From IMG/VR virus record IMGVR_UViG_3300037193_001287, positions 1 to 51,287 of that record: a stretch of DNA of 51,287 nt. One strand, written 5' to 3'. Positions 7,443 through 14,295 of the stretch are shown here, in pieces. How positions within the stretch are numbered: the stretch's first letter is position 1; each line of letters opens with the position of its first letter. Origin of the DNA: a virus. A program made the position numbers and the translations under genes. The notes under the pieces were generated by a model that was not told where the DNA came from, made no database searches, and saw nothing but the letters and a program-made list of their open reading frames with translations.

Positions 7443-7910
7443 TCACTCCTCGATTCGGCGGGGTTCGGTGGTCGGCTCGACCGGGACGCGGCGGACGTCG
7501 CCGCTGATCGTGTCGACGACGCGGACGTCGCCGTCGGCGTCGAGGAACGGGACGCCGGGGATGCGGGCGGCGTAGGGGTCGTCGAGGTGAAGGGAGCCGG
7601 CGTCGCCGACGTAGCGGAACGTGAGCTCGGGCGCCGGCTTGGGGGCCTTGACGGCGACCTCGCCGGCGATGACGACGCTACGGCGGCCGCTGCCGGCGGG
7701 TTCGACGGCGATGGTGAGGGTGAGCTTGCCGGGCTTCTCTAGGTGGGTGACGGCCTCGACGAGCTCGTAGAGGGCGGCGGTGGCCTCGTCGTTGACGGTG
7801 CCGCGGGCCAGGGCGGCGACCTCCTCGGCGAACGTGAGGCGCTTGGGGCGCTCGGGCGCCGGCGGCGGTGCGACGGTCTCGGGCGAGTGCTGCTCGGGGT
7901 CGAGCTCCAT
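7443..7910 (-). CDS. Hypothetical protein (155 aa), partner of the DUF2303 gene
   Basis: ATG at 7910 has CAGGAG 5-6 nt upstream. N terminus is Pro-rich, then a helical segment RLTFAEEVAALARGTVNDEATAALYELVEAV and a beta-rich C-terminal half (KLTLTIAVEP, SVVIAGEVAVKAPKP, ELTFRYV, FLDADGDVRVVDT). No named family recognised. The leader bases before the ATG (CCAGGAGACCCC) recur upstream of the internal start at 45414. Confidence 0.8.
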   Translation of the reverse strand: MELDPEQHSPETVAPPPAPERPKRLTFAEEVAALARGTVNDEATAALYELVEAVTHLEKPGKLTLTIAVEPAGSGRRSVVIAGEVAVKAPKPAPELTFRYVGDAGSLHLDDPYAARIPGVPFLDADGDVRVVDTISGDVRRVPVEPTTEPRRIEE

Positions 7911-7931
7911 GGGGTCTCCTGGGATGAGGTT

Positions 7932-8279
7932 CTACGGGACGAGGTCGAGCGTGGCGGGCGGGTAGGCGGCCTGTAGGGCCTCGACGGTGGCGGCGACGTC
8001 GAGGAGCCGGCGGGCCTCGCGGCGGATGAGGGCCGGGTCGAACGTGGTGATGCTGCCGACGATGGGGCCGACGATGCGGACGCCGGGCGGCCGGTAGGGG
8101 TGGATGACCTTGCCGCGCTTGACGAGCTCGGCGGCCGGCGGCGTGTAGTAGGCGCCGAACAGGCGCTCGGCCGGCGCCGGGTCAGGGTGGCGGGGGTCGG
8201 TGCCGCGATCCCAGGAGGGGGCCTCGGGGAGCGGGCGGCCTCGTCGAGCTCGTGCGCGGCGGATGGTGCGGGACGTCAT
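7932..8279 (-). CDS. Hypothetical protein (115 aa)
   Basis: ATG at 8279 overlaps the upstream stop (ATGA). Very basic N terminus (RTIRRARARRGRPL), then a region with FGAYYTPPAAELVKRGKVIHPYRPPG and GPIVGSITTF, ending in a helix. Nucleic-acid binding is plausible from the basic N terminus but unsupported otherwise. Confidence 0.72.
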   Translation of the reverse strand: MTSRTIRRARARRGRPLPEAPSWDRGTDPRHPDPAPAERLFGAYYTPPAAELVKRGKVIHPYRPPGVRIVGPIVGSITTFDPALIRREARRLLDVAATVEALQAAYPPATLDLVP

Positions 8280-8464
8280 CGTTGGGCCTCGACGACGAGG
8301 TCGATGACGTCGGCGCACGCGAGGACGGTGGACTCGACGACGAGGCCTCCTCGGACGTCGTCGCGCCAGATGCGGCCGCCATGCCGGCGGAGGACGGCCT
8401 CGGCGCGGCCGACGGCGACGGCGGGGGCCGTGCGGAGGTCGGCCTCGGAGACGAAGGCGCGCAC
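8276..8464 (-). CDS. Hypothetical small protein (62 aa)
   Basis: GTG at 8464 overlaps the TAG of the Xre-type regulator by one base (TAGTG). Sequence is a helix (VAVGRAEAVLRRHGG) followed by strands (RIWRDDVRGGLVVESTVLACADVIDLVVEA). No family recognised. Coupled to the regulator gene. Confidence 0.68.
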   Translation of the reverse strand: MRAFVSEADLRTAPAVAVGRAEAVLRRHGGRIWRDDVRGGLVVESTVLACADVIDLVVEAQR

Positions 8465-8715
8465 TACTGAGCGCGGGCGACGGGTCGGCCGGCGACGGCG
8501 GCGACGGGGCCGTTGGCCGGGACGAGCATGAGGTCGAGCTCGTAGATGCGCGAGAGCTCCTCGATGCGGCCGATGGTCGGGTTGGCCTGGCCGAGCTCGA
8601 CCTCGCGGAGCGTGTTCGCGGCGAGGCCGTGCCGGTCGGCGAGGGCCTTGCGGGAGAGGCCGTTCGCTTCGCGGTGCTGCGTGAGGATGCGGCCGAGGTC
8701 GGCGGCGAGGGTCAT
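8464..8715 (-). CDS. Xre/Cro-CI type helix-turn-helix regulator (83 aa)
   Basis: Residues 5-65 form an HTH_3 domain: ILTQHREANGLSRKALADRHG (helices 1-2), AANTLREVELGQANPT (recognition helix and loop), then two closing helices. The protein is only a DNA-binding domain with a short tail, typical for Cro-like proteins. It is the clearest candidate for binding the TAGGT-N5-ACCTA sites, but nothing in the sequence proves it. ATG at 8715 overlaps the upstream stop (ATGA). Confidence 0.88.
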   Translation of the reverse strand: MTLAADLGRILTQHREANGLSRKALADRHGLAANTLREVELGQANPTIGRIEELSRIYELDLMLVPANGPVAAVAGRPVARAQ

Positions 8716-9242
8716 GGGGTCGGGGCCTCCGGTGTGAGGTCGGCGAGCTCGACCGGGATGCCGACGAGGTCGTCGGGGTCGTCCTCGGGGGTGGCGAGGT
8801 CATCGAAGTCGAGGGCGGCGTCGCCGGGCTCGGGCAGGAGGCCGAGCTCGGCGAGGACGTCTCGGGACTCGGCCAGGGCGTCGCCGAGGTTGCGTTCGGC
8901 GTCGTCGTCGTCGGCCGGCGGTGGCGGTACAACGGCGAGCCGGCGCTCCTCGGGGGCCTCGGCGTCGAGGTCGGCGATGGGGCTGACGAGGCCGGCGCCG
9001 ATGCTGGCGGCCTCGATGATGTTGGCGGCCTCGTCGAGCCGGGCGGCGTCGACGAGCATGTTGGTGACCATGACGGCGCCGGAGCGAATGTCGCGGCGCT
9101 CGCCGGCCGCGCGCTCCTCGTGGAGCTCGGCGGCGGCGCGGGTGGCGGCGCGCTGCCGGCGGCGACTGTCGGCGCGGAGGGCCTCGACGACGAGGTCGCG
9201 GGCCTCGGGGTCGAGGAGGGCGATGAGCCGGCCGTCAGGCAT
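8712..9242 (-). CDS. Hypothetical acidic protein (176 aa)
   Basis: ATG at 9242, overlapping the upstream gene by 8 bases. N-terminal helices rich in Arg/Glu (EARDLVVEALRADSRRRQRAATRAAAELHEERA) and a long acidic C-terminal half with many Asp/Glu/Pro. No domain recognised. Lies between two predicted DNA-binding proteins, so it may act with them; that is inference. Confidence 0.78.
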   Translation of the reverse strand: MPDGRLIALLDPEARDLVVEALRADSRRRQRAATRAAAELHEERAAGERRDIRSGAVMVTNMLVDAARLDEAANIIEAASIGAGLVSPIADLDAEAPEERRLAVVPPPPADDDDAERNLGDALAESRDVLAELGLLPEPGDAALDFDDLATPEDDPDDLVGIPVELADLTPEAPTP

Positions 9243-9516
9243 CGGCGTCGAGGCGGGCGCGGCCGGCGTCGTTGATGCGGAACCCGTAGCTGGTGCGGGT
9301 GACCTGCTTCGCGTTGTTGAGCCGGCCGAGGGCGGAGGCCGAATCGGAGCGGCCGACGCGGCCGGTGCCGTAGACGAGCTCGCCGATGCGGCGCGGGGCG
9401 AGGGAACAGTCGGCGTCGGCGAGGACGCGGAGGACGGCGAGCTCGACGGCCTCGGCGTCGCGGACGGGCGCGTAGCTGTTCGTCGAGGGCCGGGCGAGGG
9501 TGGGGGTGTCGGGCAT
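9235..9516 (-). CDS. Winged-helix-like protein (93 aa)
   Basis: Residues 22-90 read as a winged helix: AVELAVLRVLADADCSLAPRRIGELVYG, SDSASALGRLNNAKQVTRTSYGFRINDAGRARL. Likely DNA-binding regulator. ATG at 9516 has AGGAG 5 nt upstream and a predicted promoter plus a TAGGT-N5-ACCTA site in the 62-base gap before it. It is the first gene of the 9.5-5.2 kb unit. Confidence 0.75.
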   Translation of the reverse strand: MPDTPTLARPSTNSYAPVRDAEAVELAVLRVLADADCSLAPRRIGELVYGTGRVGRSDSASALGRLNNAKQVTRTSYGFRINDAGRARLDADA

Positions 9517-9545
9517 CGGGGCTCCTGGGATGGGCTTAGGTCTAC

Positions 9546-9574
9546 AACCTACTCATAGGTGGACGGCCTAGCAA
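9546..9574 (-). promoter_or_regulatory. Promoter with operator-like palindrome upstream of the 9.5-5.2 kb unit
   Basis: Minus strand TTGCTA (9569-9574), 17-nt spacer, TAGGTT (9546-9551). The perfect interrupted palindrome TAGGT-CTACA-ACCTA covers 9537-9551, so here it overlaps the -10 rather than the -35. The transcript would have a leader of about 25-30 nt with an AGGAG ribosome binding site, unlike P1-P5. Confidence 0.55.
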
Positions 9575-9578
9575 GGTC

Positions 9579-10229
9579 TCATTCCATGACGAGCGGCCAA
9601 CAGGTCGGCCAACCGGAGCGGGAGGCCGGGTCGACACGGCTGGCCCATTCCTGCGCGGCGGCCTTCTGCTCGGCGTAGGGCATCCCTCGATAGGCGCCGA
9701 CCTTGCGGGCGGTGTCGGGCGAGAACTGGAACGCTGTGAGGTGATAGCCGGCCGGGTCGGGGTCGATGTTGTGCGGCGGGCGGCCGTCGGTGTCGCCGGT
9801 CGATTCGCAGGCGGCGAGGGCGTCGAAGTCGCCGGCCGGCGCCGAGCTTGTGACGGAGGCGGCCTCGACGCCGGCCGACTCGTTGGCGCCGCTCGCGTCC
9901 TGGCGGAGCTCGGTGAGCTCGTGGCGGGCGGCCTCGACGGCGCCGCGTTCGACCTCGATGAGCCGGGCGTCGATGGCGGCCAGGTTGCGGGCGAGCTCGT
10001 CGAGACGGGCCGCGGTCGCGTTCGCGTTGAGGGCGGCCTCGTCGCGCATCGCTCGGAGCATCGAGAGGGCGGCGTCGGTGCCGGTCTCGTCGAGCTCGGC
10101 GACCTCGGCGTCGGCGTGCCGGTCGACGTAGTAGGCGGCGGCGGGGCCGACGATGAGGGCGATGGCGGCGACGACGATGGCGACGCTGCCGGCCTGCTGC
10201 TTCCAACGGGGGCGGGTGGGGGTGGTCAT
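9579..10229 (-). CDS. Membrane-anchored Rpf-type lytic transglycosylase (216 aa)
   Basis: Residues 12-34 are one transmembrane segment; 40-110 are a charged coiled coil; 134-211 match the resuscitation-promoting-factor/transglycosylase fold: FDALAACEST with catalytic Glu142, AFQFSPDTARKVG, and SGWPTCW, with Cys141 and Cys210 placed for the family disulfide. Rpf enzymes cleave peptidoglycan and are characteristic of Actinobacteria. The anchor and spacer would hold the enzyme outside the membrane facing the wall. It is far from the endolysin and close to the replication genes, so a role in wall remodelling during infection is possible. ATGA overlap with the initiator gene. Confidence 0.85.
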   Translation of the reverse strand: MTTPTRPRWKQQAGSVAIVVAAIALIVGPAAAYYVDRHADAEVAELDETGTDAALSMLRAMRDEAALNANATAARLDELARNLAAIDARLIEVERGAVEAARHELTELRQDASGANESAGVEAASVTSSAPAGDFDALAACESTGDTDGRPPHNIDPDPAGYHLTAFQFSPDTARKVGAYRGMPYAEQKAAAQEWASRVDPASRSGWPTCWPLVME

Positions 10230-10975
10230 TGGTCTCCTCGGAGTCGGGCGCGGGTCTCGGCGGCCAGTCGGCGGCCGGCGTTGGCGTCGAGCGGCGGTTC
10301 TGCGGCGAGGGCGGCGGCGCGCTCGGCGGCCTCCTCCATCTTTCGACGCGCGGCGGCCTGGGCCTGGGATGCCGGGTCGGGAGGCGCGGGGCCTCGCCGG
10401 TTGGTGCCGCAGGCTCGGCATGACGGGTGTTGTCCTTGGTGCTCATCGGTTCCCCCGCTTGCGGGGGGTAGGGGGGTAGTTCTCTCTCCTCTCTCGTTAG
10501 TGCCGCGCTGGCGCGGGTGGTGCGGCCGCGCTGGCGCGGGTGGTTGAGCCTTGGGACCGTCCGCGCTGGCGCGGGTGGTTGAGGGTTGGTCGTCCCCAGG
10601 GTTGTCGACAGGTTGGGGACGAGGGCGGTCGAGGAGCCGGTAGCGGTTGCTTCGGCCGTTGCTGCGCTCGACGACGAGCCAACCGGCGGCCTCTAGGACG
10701 GCGACGGCGGCGCCGAGGGCCTCGTCGGACGGGGCGCGCCGGCGGCCGGTGCTCGGCTCGATGTAGGACAGGCGCGAGCGGAGGAGCTCGTAGCCGGGCC
10801 ATGCGACCTCGCGCGGGCCGAGGTAGCGGTCGAGGGCGCCGTAGAGGCGGACGGCGAACGGGGTGACGCGCTCGTCGTAGAGGAGGGCCTCGGGGACCAT
10901 GGCGAAGGGTGGACGTCGGCGGACGCCGGTGGACGCCGGTGGCGCGTCATTGTCACAGGCGGTAGCTACTGTCAC
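10226..10975 (-). CDS. Replication initiator-like winged-helix protein (249 aa)
   Basis: Residues 25-115 form a winged helix typical of phage and plasmid replication-initiation proteins: MVPEALLYDERVTPFAVRLYGALDRYL, WPGYELLRSRLSYI, LGAAVAVLEAAGWLVVERSNGRSNRYRL. The linker (about 116-180) is Pro-rich and low complexity and is encoded by three DNA direct repeats that look like iterons. A CxxC pair (CRAC) and a charged C-terminal helix follow. GTG start at 10975, with GAGGAG 11 nt upstream. A lambda-O-like arrangement, initiator carrying its own origin, is inferred. Confidence 0.75.
   Translation of the reverse strand: MTVATACDNDAPPASTGVRRRPPFAMVPEALLYDERVTPFAVRLYGALDRYLGPREVAWPGYELLRSRLSYIEPSTGRRRAPSDEALGAAVAVLEAAGWLVVERSNGRSNRYRLLDRPRPQPVDNPGDDQPSTTRASADGPKAQPPAPARPHHPRQRGTNERGERTTPLPPASGGTDEHQGQHPSCRACGTNRRGPAPPDPASQAQAAARRKMEEAAERAAALAAEPPLDANAGRRLAAETRARLRGDQ
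10503..10583. repeat. Three iteron-like direct repeats in the initiator gene (candidate origin)
   Basis: CCGCGCTGGCGCGGGTGGT occurs exactly at 10503-10521, 10526-10544 and 10561-10579; copies 2 and 3 extend by TGAG. Spacing of starts is 23 and 35 bases. Just beyond them, 10592-10620 has a 7-bp inverted repeat (GTCCCCA/TGGGGAC) around TTGTCGACA (10602-10610), one base away from the TTGTCCACA DnaA box of Actinobacteria. The cluster sits inside the initiator-like gene, as in lambdoid origins. Confidence 0.6.
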
Positions 10976-11060
10976 GGTGGTCGGTGCTCCTCGGTTCTAG
11001 GGATGGGGTCGCAGGGGTCGACGTGGAGGGGCCGGTCTACATGGCCGGCCTCTGCCGCGT

Positions 11061-11354
11061 CTAGGGGGTGATGCCGAGCTCGCGGGCGCCGGCGGCGTCG
11101 AGGAGCCATCCGGCCTCGTAGCTGATCCGCGGGTGGGCGTGAACCCATCGGTGGCAGGGCGGGCACAAGTCGAGGAGGTTCTCGACGGTGTCGGGGCCGC
11201 CTTGCGACCTCATGCGGCGATGGTGGGGGCCGTCGGCGGCGTAGGTGGTGCAGACGTCGGCGATGCGGGCCTCGCATCGTCCTCGGGACCGTCGGCGGAC
11301 CTCCTCGGCGGCGAGCGCGAGCTCGGAGCCGAACTCGCCGGCGGAGCGGGTCAC
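11061..11354 (-). CDS. HNH endonuclease (97 aa)
   Basis: Residues 27-72 carry the HNH fold: Cys27 and Cys35, the catalytic HHRR at 44-47, Asn59 in VENLLDLC, the second Cys pair Cys64/Cys67 and the final HRWVH. The two cysteine pairs bind structural zinc and the central His with divalent metal cuts DNA. Small HNH nucleases in phages usually nick near packaging or recombination sites. GTG start at 11354 overlaps the upstream stop (GTGA). An 85-base gap with no gene precedes the initiator gene. Confidence 0.88.
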   Translation of the reverse strand: MTRSAGEFGSELALAAEEVRRRSRGRCEARIADVCTTYAADGPHHRRMRSQGGPDTVENLLDLCPPCHRWVHAHPRISYEAGWLLDAAGARELGITP

Positions 11355-11608
11355 GCTGCTCGCCGGGCGGCCTCGGCCTTGCGGCGCCGGTATTGGCGCC
11401 GGTAGCGGCGCTCGGCCTCGCGGCAGGCGTCACAGTGGCATCCCTTCCGGTAGCGGCTGCGGGTGCCGTGCTGCGGCGCCGGCCGCCATGGCGCGCGGAC
11501 GGCGTTGACGTCGCCATGGCGCCATAGGCGGGTGTAGTGCATCTTGCACAGTCCGGTCGAGCGGGCGGGCGCGTCACACTCGGGGACGCGGCAGGCGGTG
11601 GCGGTCAC
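11351..11608 (-). CDS. Double zinc-motif small protein (85 aa)
   Basis: Two Cys-rich motifs: C6-x4-C11-x9-C21-x2-H24 with the following TRLWRHGDV (typical of small phage zinc proteins next to HNH genes), and C57-x-C59-x2-C62 in RKGCHCDACREAERRY. The second half is very basic and probably binds nucleic acid. GTG start at 11608 overlaps the recT stop (GTGA). Its partnering with HNH suggests both act on the same DNA substrate; inference. Confidence 0.75.
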   Translation of the reverse strand: MTATACRVPECDAPARSTGLCKMHYTRLWRHGDVNAVRAPWRPAPQHGTRSRYRKGCHCDACREAERRYRRQYRRRKAEAARRAA

Positions 11609-12702
11609 AGTGGCGCGTGGTCGGGGCAGTAGTCGCCGTCGGGGGTGACGACGCTGCCGGTCTCGTCGAGGTCGGCGCCGCATTCGGGGAGCGCGCAGTA
11701 GCGAACCTCGACGGCGGGCTCGTCGAGCGGGGCCTCCTGTGCGTCCTCGTGGCCGCTCGTGGCCTCCGGCGGGTGTTCGGCCGTCGCCGGGTCGTCGGCG
11801 CCGTCCTGGGCCTCAGAATCGGCCGATGCGGCGACGTCGACGAACGAGCCGTCGGCGAGCATCGCTTCGGCGAGCCGCTGCCGGAGCTCGGGCTCGCGGC
11901 CGGCCGGCGAGAGGTTGCGGCGGCGGAGCTCGGCGACGACGTCGCGGGGCTTGGCCTTCCAGGGGTCGAGGCGGCCGCCGGTGGTGGCGGTGCGGGCGGC
12001 GGCGCCGGTGCGGGGCCGGTCCTCGTCGCCGGCCTGGGCCATCTCCTCCTCGGTGTAGACGCCGGACGTCTCGGCGGGGAACGCTGCGCGGATGGCCTGA
12101 GCCTCGGCGCACTTGGCGATCATGGTGGAGGGCATCTTCCGCCACATGGCGTCGCCGGTGCCGGTGATCGCGTACTCGGCCCATGACGCGATCCCCCAGG
12201 TGGGGACGTCGTCGCCGTCGACGCGGACGCCGACGAGGGCGGCGGTGGGGGCCTCGGAGCCGAGCCAGGGGAGGGGCATGGCGTTCGGGCCGATCCGCCA
12301 TTCGCCGTCGGGGCCGCAGAAGTAGGGGCCGAGCCGGCCGCGCATCTTGCCGGTACGGCGGGCGATGAGCCGGTAGCCGTCGATCCCGGTTTGGATGACC
12401 ATTTTGCCGCCGCGCTTGGTGGCGTAAATCTGCCGGGCGAACGGGTCGAGGCCGACACGGTTGGCGACCTGGGCGAATAGGGCGAGCTCGCCGTCGGTGA
12501 GGTCGGGGTTGAGGACGGTGCGGATGAGGTCGAGGTGCGACGCGTTGACCATGAGGGCCGGGTGGGCGACCTCGTGGGCGTCGGGGCGGAGCTCGACGAC
12601 GTGGGCCTCGTGCTCGACCTCCTCGACCGGGTGGGCGGTGGTGGAGGGGCCGAGGTCGCCGGTGACGGCGGGCTCCTCGGGGAGCTCGTGCTCGGCGGTC
12701 AT
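11605..12702 (-). CDS. recT: RecT-family annealing protein with SAP and zinc modules (365 aa)
   Basis: Residues 50-225 match the RecT/Bet core: LTDGELALFAQVANRVGLDPFARQIY, KRGGKMVIQTGIDGYRLIARRTG and WRKMPSTMIAKCAEAQAIRAAFP. It anneals complementary single strands during recombination-dependent replication. Residues 250-283 resemble a SAP DNA-binding motif (VVAELRRRNLSPAGREPELRQRLAEAM). The C terminus has a possible zinc site, C336-x4-C341 and C359-x2-H362. The usual partner exonuclease gene is not recognised nearby. ATG at 12702, ATGA overlap with the small membrane gene. Confidence 0.9.
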   Translation of the reverse strand: MTAEHELPEEPAVTGDLGPSTTAHPVEEVEHEAHVVELRPDAHEVAHPALMVNASHLDLIRTVLNPDLTDGELALFAQVANRVGLDPFARQIYATKRGGKMVIQTGIDGYRLIARRTGKMRGRLGPYFCGPDGEWRIGPNAMPLPWLGSEAPTAALVGVRVDGDDVPTWGIASWAEYAITGTGDAMWRKMPSTMIAKCAEAQAIRAAFPAETSGVYTEEEMAQAGDEDRPRTGAAARTATTGGRLDPWKAKPRDVVAELRRRNLSPAGREPELRQRLAEAMLADGSFVDVAASADSEAQDGADDPATAEHPPEATSGHEDAQEAPLDEPAVEVRYCALPECGADLDETGSVVTPDGDYCPDHAPL

Positions 12703-12857
12703 CGGGCGAACAGGCGGTCGAGGGCGGCGGTGACGATGGCGGCCGGGTGGTAGCCGGTGAGCCACGAGAGGAGGCCGAGGCCGACGACGAGCGCGAGCGC
12801 GCCGGCGGCGAGGTTGTTGACGAGGTCGCCGAGCCAGTAGGCGCCGGTGGGTTCCAT
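12699..12857 (-). CDS. Small membrane protein (52 aa)
   Basis: ATG at 12857 with AAAGGA 4-5 nt upstream. Residues 14-36 form one hydrophobic helix (LAAGALALVVGLGLLSWLTG) followed by a short amphipathic tail. First gene of the recT unit; function unknown. It is preceded by a hairpin leader that recurs at 49.3 kb. Confidence 0.75.
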   Translation of the reverse strand: MEPTGAYWLGDLVNNLAAGALALVVGLGLLSWLTGYHPAAIVTAALDRLFAR

Positions 12858-12900
12858 GGGGTGTCCTTTCGGTGGTGCCGGCCGTCCGCCGGCGATGGTG
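12858..12900 (-). promoter_or_regulatory. Hairpin leader and ribosome binding site of the recT unit
   Basis: A 6-bp stem (12877-12882 with 12888-12893, GCCGGC/GCCGGC, 5-nt loop) lies directly before CGAAAGGACACC and the ATG. The same order, hairpin with loop CGTCC then CGAAAGGACACC, precedes the gene at 49272. A weak -10 (TAGTCT) is upstream of the hairpin; its -35 is unclear. Confidence 0.5.
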
Positions 12901-12930
12901 GTGAGACTACGGAGGGGGTACGACGCGCAA

Positions 12931-12959
12931 CCGGCGCCGCCGGGTGAGGGCGGCGCCGG
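12931..12959 (-). terminator. Strong terminator-like hairpin after the P3 gene
   Basis: CCGGCGCCGCC (12931-12941) and GGCGGCGCCGG (12949-12959) form a perfect 11-bp GC stem with a 7-nt loop, 12 bases past the stop at 12971. No T-run follows, as is common in high-GC genomes. It would end the P3 transcript before the recT unit. Confidence 0.7.
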
Positions 12960-12970
12960 TGCGGCGGGGT

Positions 12971-13336
12971 CTAGCGGAGGCCGGTGGGGTTGGCGCCGAA
13001 GCGGGCGCCGGCGGCGAAGGTGCGGAACCGGCGGAGGGCCTTGGCCGAGCCGTAGGCGTCGCCGTAGGCGAACCCGCCGATGCGGTCGGCGGCGGTCCCA
13101 ACGCGGCCGGGATGGGGTAGGAACACGAAGAACGAGCGGCTGTCGATGTGGCGGGGCGTGCCGGGGGCGTAGCCGTTGAGGTCGCCGATGTAGCCGAAGG
13201 TGATGGGGTTATCGGTGAGGGTGAGGCCGAGGTCGGCGTTGAGCTCGGCGACGAGGGCCTCGATGGCGGCGACGTGGCGGTCGAAGTCGGCGAGGGCCTG
13301 CGGGTCGTGGCTGGCGGTGGTCTTGGTGGAGGTCAT
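12971..13336 (-). CDS. Leaderless gene, hypothetical protein (121 aa)
   Basis: ATG at 13336 follows promoter P3 without a leader; protein begins Met-Thr-Ser-Thr. Helical first third (ALADFDRHVAAIEALVAELNADLG), then GYIGDLNGYAPGTPRHIDSRSFFVFLPHPGR, and an Ala/Arg-rich helical end. No domain recognised. It stands alone between promoter P3 and the 12.93-kb terminator, so it is a one-gene transcript. Confidence 0.8.
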   Translation of the reverse strand: MTSTKTTASHDPQALADFDRHVAAIEALVAELNADLGLTLTDNPITFGYIGDLNGYAPGTPRHIDSRSFFVFLPHPGRVGTAADRIGGFAYGDAYGSAKALRRFRTFAAGARFGANPTGLR

Positions 13337-13342
13337 GGGCCT

Positions 13343-13371
13343 ATCGTAAGGCCTCATCCTCCGTAGGTCAA
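13343..13371 (-). promoter_or_regulatory. P3: leaderless promoter
   Basis: Minus strand TTGACC (13366-13371), 17-nt spacer, TACGAT (13343-13348), AGGCCC, ATG. TAGGT-CAAGG-GCCTA covers 13364-13378 and runs into the stop codon of the preceding gene. Confidence 0.75.
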
Positions 13372-13375
13372 GGGC

Positions 13376-13720
13376 CTATCGCTTGGGGTTCATGCGGACG
13401 GCGAGGGCGACGGTGAGGATCGCGCCGACGGCGCCGGCGACGGCGCCGGGGAGGCCGGTGCCGTCGCTGTACGGGTCGAGGTCGACGTCGGCCAGGGCGA
13501 ACAGGTACTCGGCGATGATGATGAGCGCGCCGGGGATGCCGGCCTGGATCGCGGTTCGGCCTCGGGCGCGGTCGGCGGCGGTGTTCTGCTCGGCGACCGA
13601 CGGGTGGATGGTGGCGGTGTCGCCGGTGTCGACCTCGGTGCCGGTCACCGGGGCCGGGAGGGGGCCGTCGTCGACGACCTCGGCCGGGGGGATGGCGGCG
13701 GCGGTGCGGCGGGTGGTCAT
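13376..13720 (-). CDS. Two-helix membrane protein, holin candidate (114 aa)
   Basis: Residues 1-58 are polar and disordered-looking; 60-78 (GIPGALIIIAEYLFALADV) and 90-110 (LPGAVAGAVGAILTVALAV) are hydrophobic segments, ending in a short basic tail. This topology and its place two genes after other membrane proteins downstream of the endolysin fit a holin, but other membrane roles are possible. ATGA overlap with the preceding gene. Last gene of the late unit. Confidence 0.7.
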   Translation of the reverse strand: MTTRRTAAAIPPAEVVDDGPLPAPVTGTEVDTGDTATIHPSVAEQNTAADRARGRTAIQAGIPGALIIIAEYLFALADVDLDPYSDGTGLPGAVAGAVGAILTVALAVRMNPKR

Positions 13721-14295
13721 CGGCGGGGCTCCTCGGGGGTGGTGCGGGCGGTGACGCGCTCGCGGAAGCAGACGGCCGGGTCGGCTTCGCGGGCGCAGAG
13801 GATGGCGTCGCCGACGTCGGCGCGGAGGGTGTCGACGATGGTGGCGATGGCCTCCCCTTGGCGGACGAGGGCGTCCTCGTAGCACTCGTGGACGGCGTCG
13901 TCGTCGTCGAGCTCGGCGCCGGCCTGCGGGCTCGGGGTGGCGCACTCGCGGAGGGCTTGGCCGTTCGCCCGGTTCTGTTCGGCGATGTTGGTGAGCCGGT
14001 TGCCGTAGACGAGAACGGCGACGATGAGGGCGACCATGGCGAGTAGGAGGGCGCCGCCGAGGACGCCGAGGGCGACGGCCTGGATGCGGTTACGGCGGCG
14101 GAGGTCGGCGAGCTCGTTGACGCGTTCGTCGGTGCGGACGAGCGCGTCGGCGAACGTCTCGACGCTGGTGGCGATGCGGCGGAGGTCGATGATGAGCTCG
14201 GCGACGAGGCCGGCGGTGACGAGCGTGTTGGGGTCGACGTCGCCGGAACGGAGGAGGTCGTCGTCGGGGAGGTCAGGCGTTGCCATCGGCGCCAT
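13717..14295 (-). CDS. Single-pass membrane protein with coiled coil (192 aa)
   Basis: Residues 25-68 are helical (VAELIIDLRRIATSVETFADAL), 72-97 form one transmembrane segment (VALGVLGGALLLAMVALIVAVLV), and the rest is a Cys-containing domain (C117, C137, C167, C175). The last part would lie outside if the N terminus is inside, where the four cysteines could pair. Possible spanin-like or holin-regulating role in lysis; inference from position only. ATG at 14286 is an alternative start. Confidence 0.72.
   Translation of the reverse strand: MAPMATPDLPDDDLLRSGDVDPNTLVTAGLVAELIIDLRRIATSVETFADALVRTDERVNELADLRRRNRIQAVALGVLGGALLLAMVALIVAVLVYGNRLTNIAEQNRANGQALRECATPSPQAGAELDDDDAVHECYEDALVRQGEAIATIVDTLRADVGDAILCAREADPAVCFRERVTARTTPEEPRR

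Noticed and set aside
10921-10940. Tandem GGACGCCGGT duplication near the initiator start
   Set aside because: Only two 10-base copies inside coding sequence; too short to call an iteron or slippage locus with confidence.
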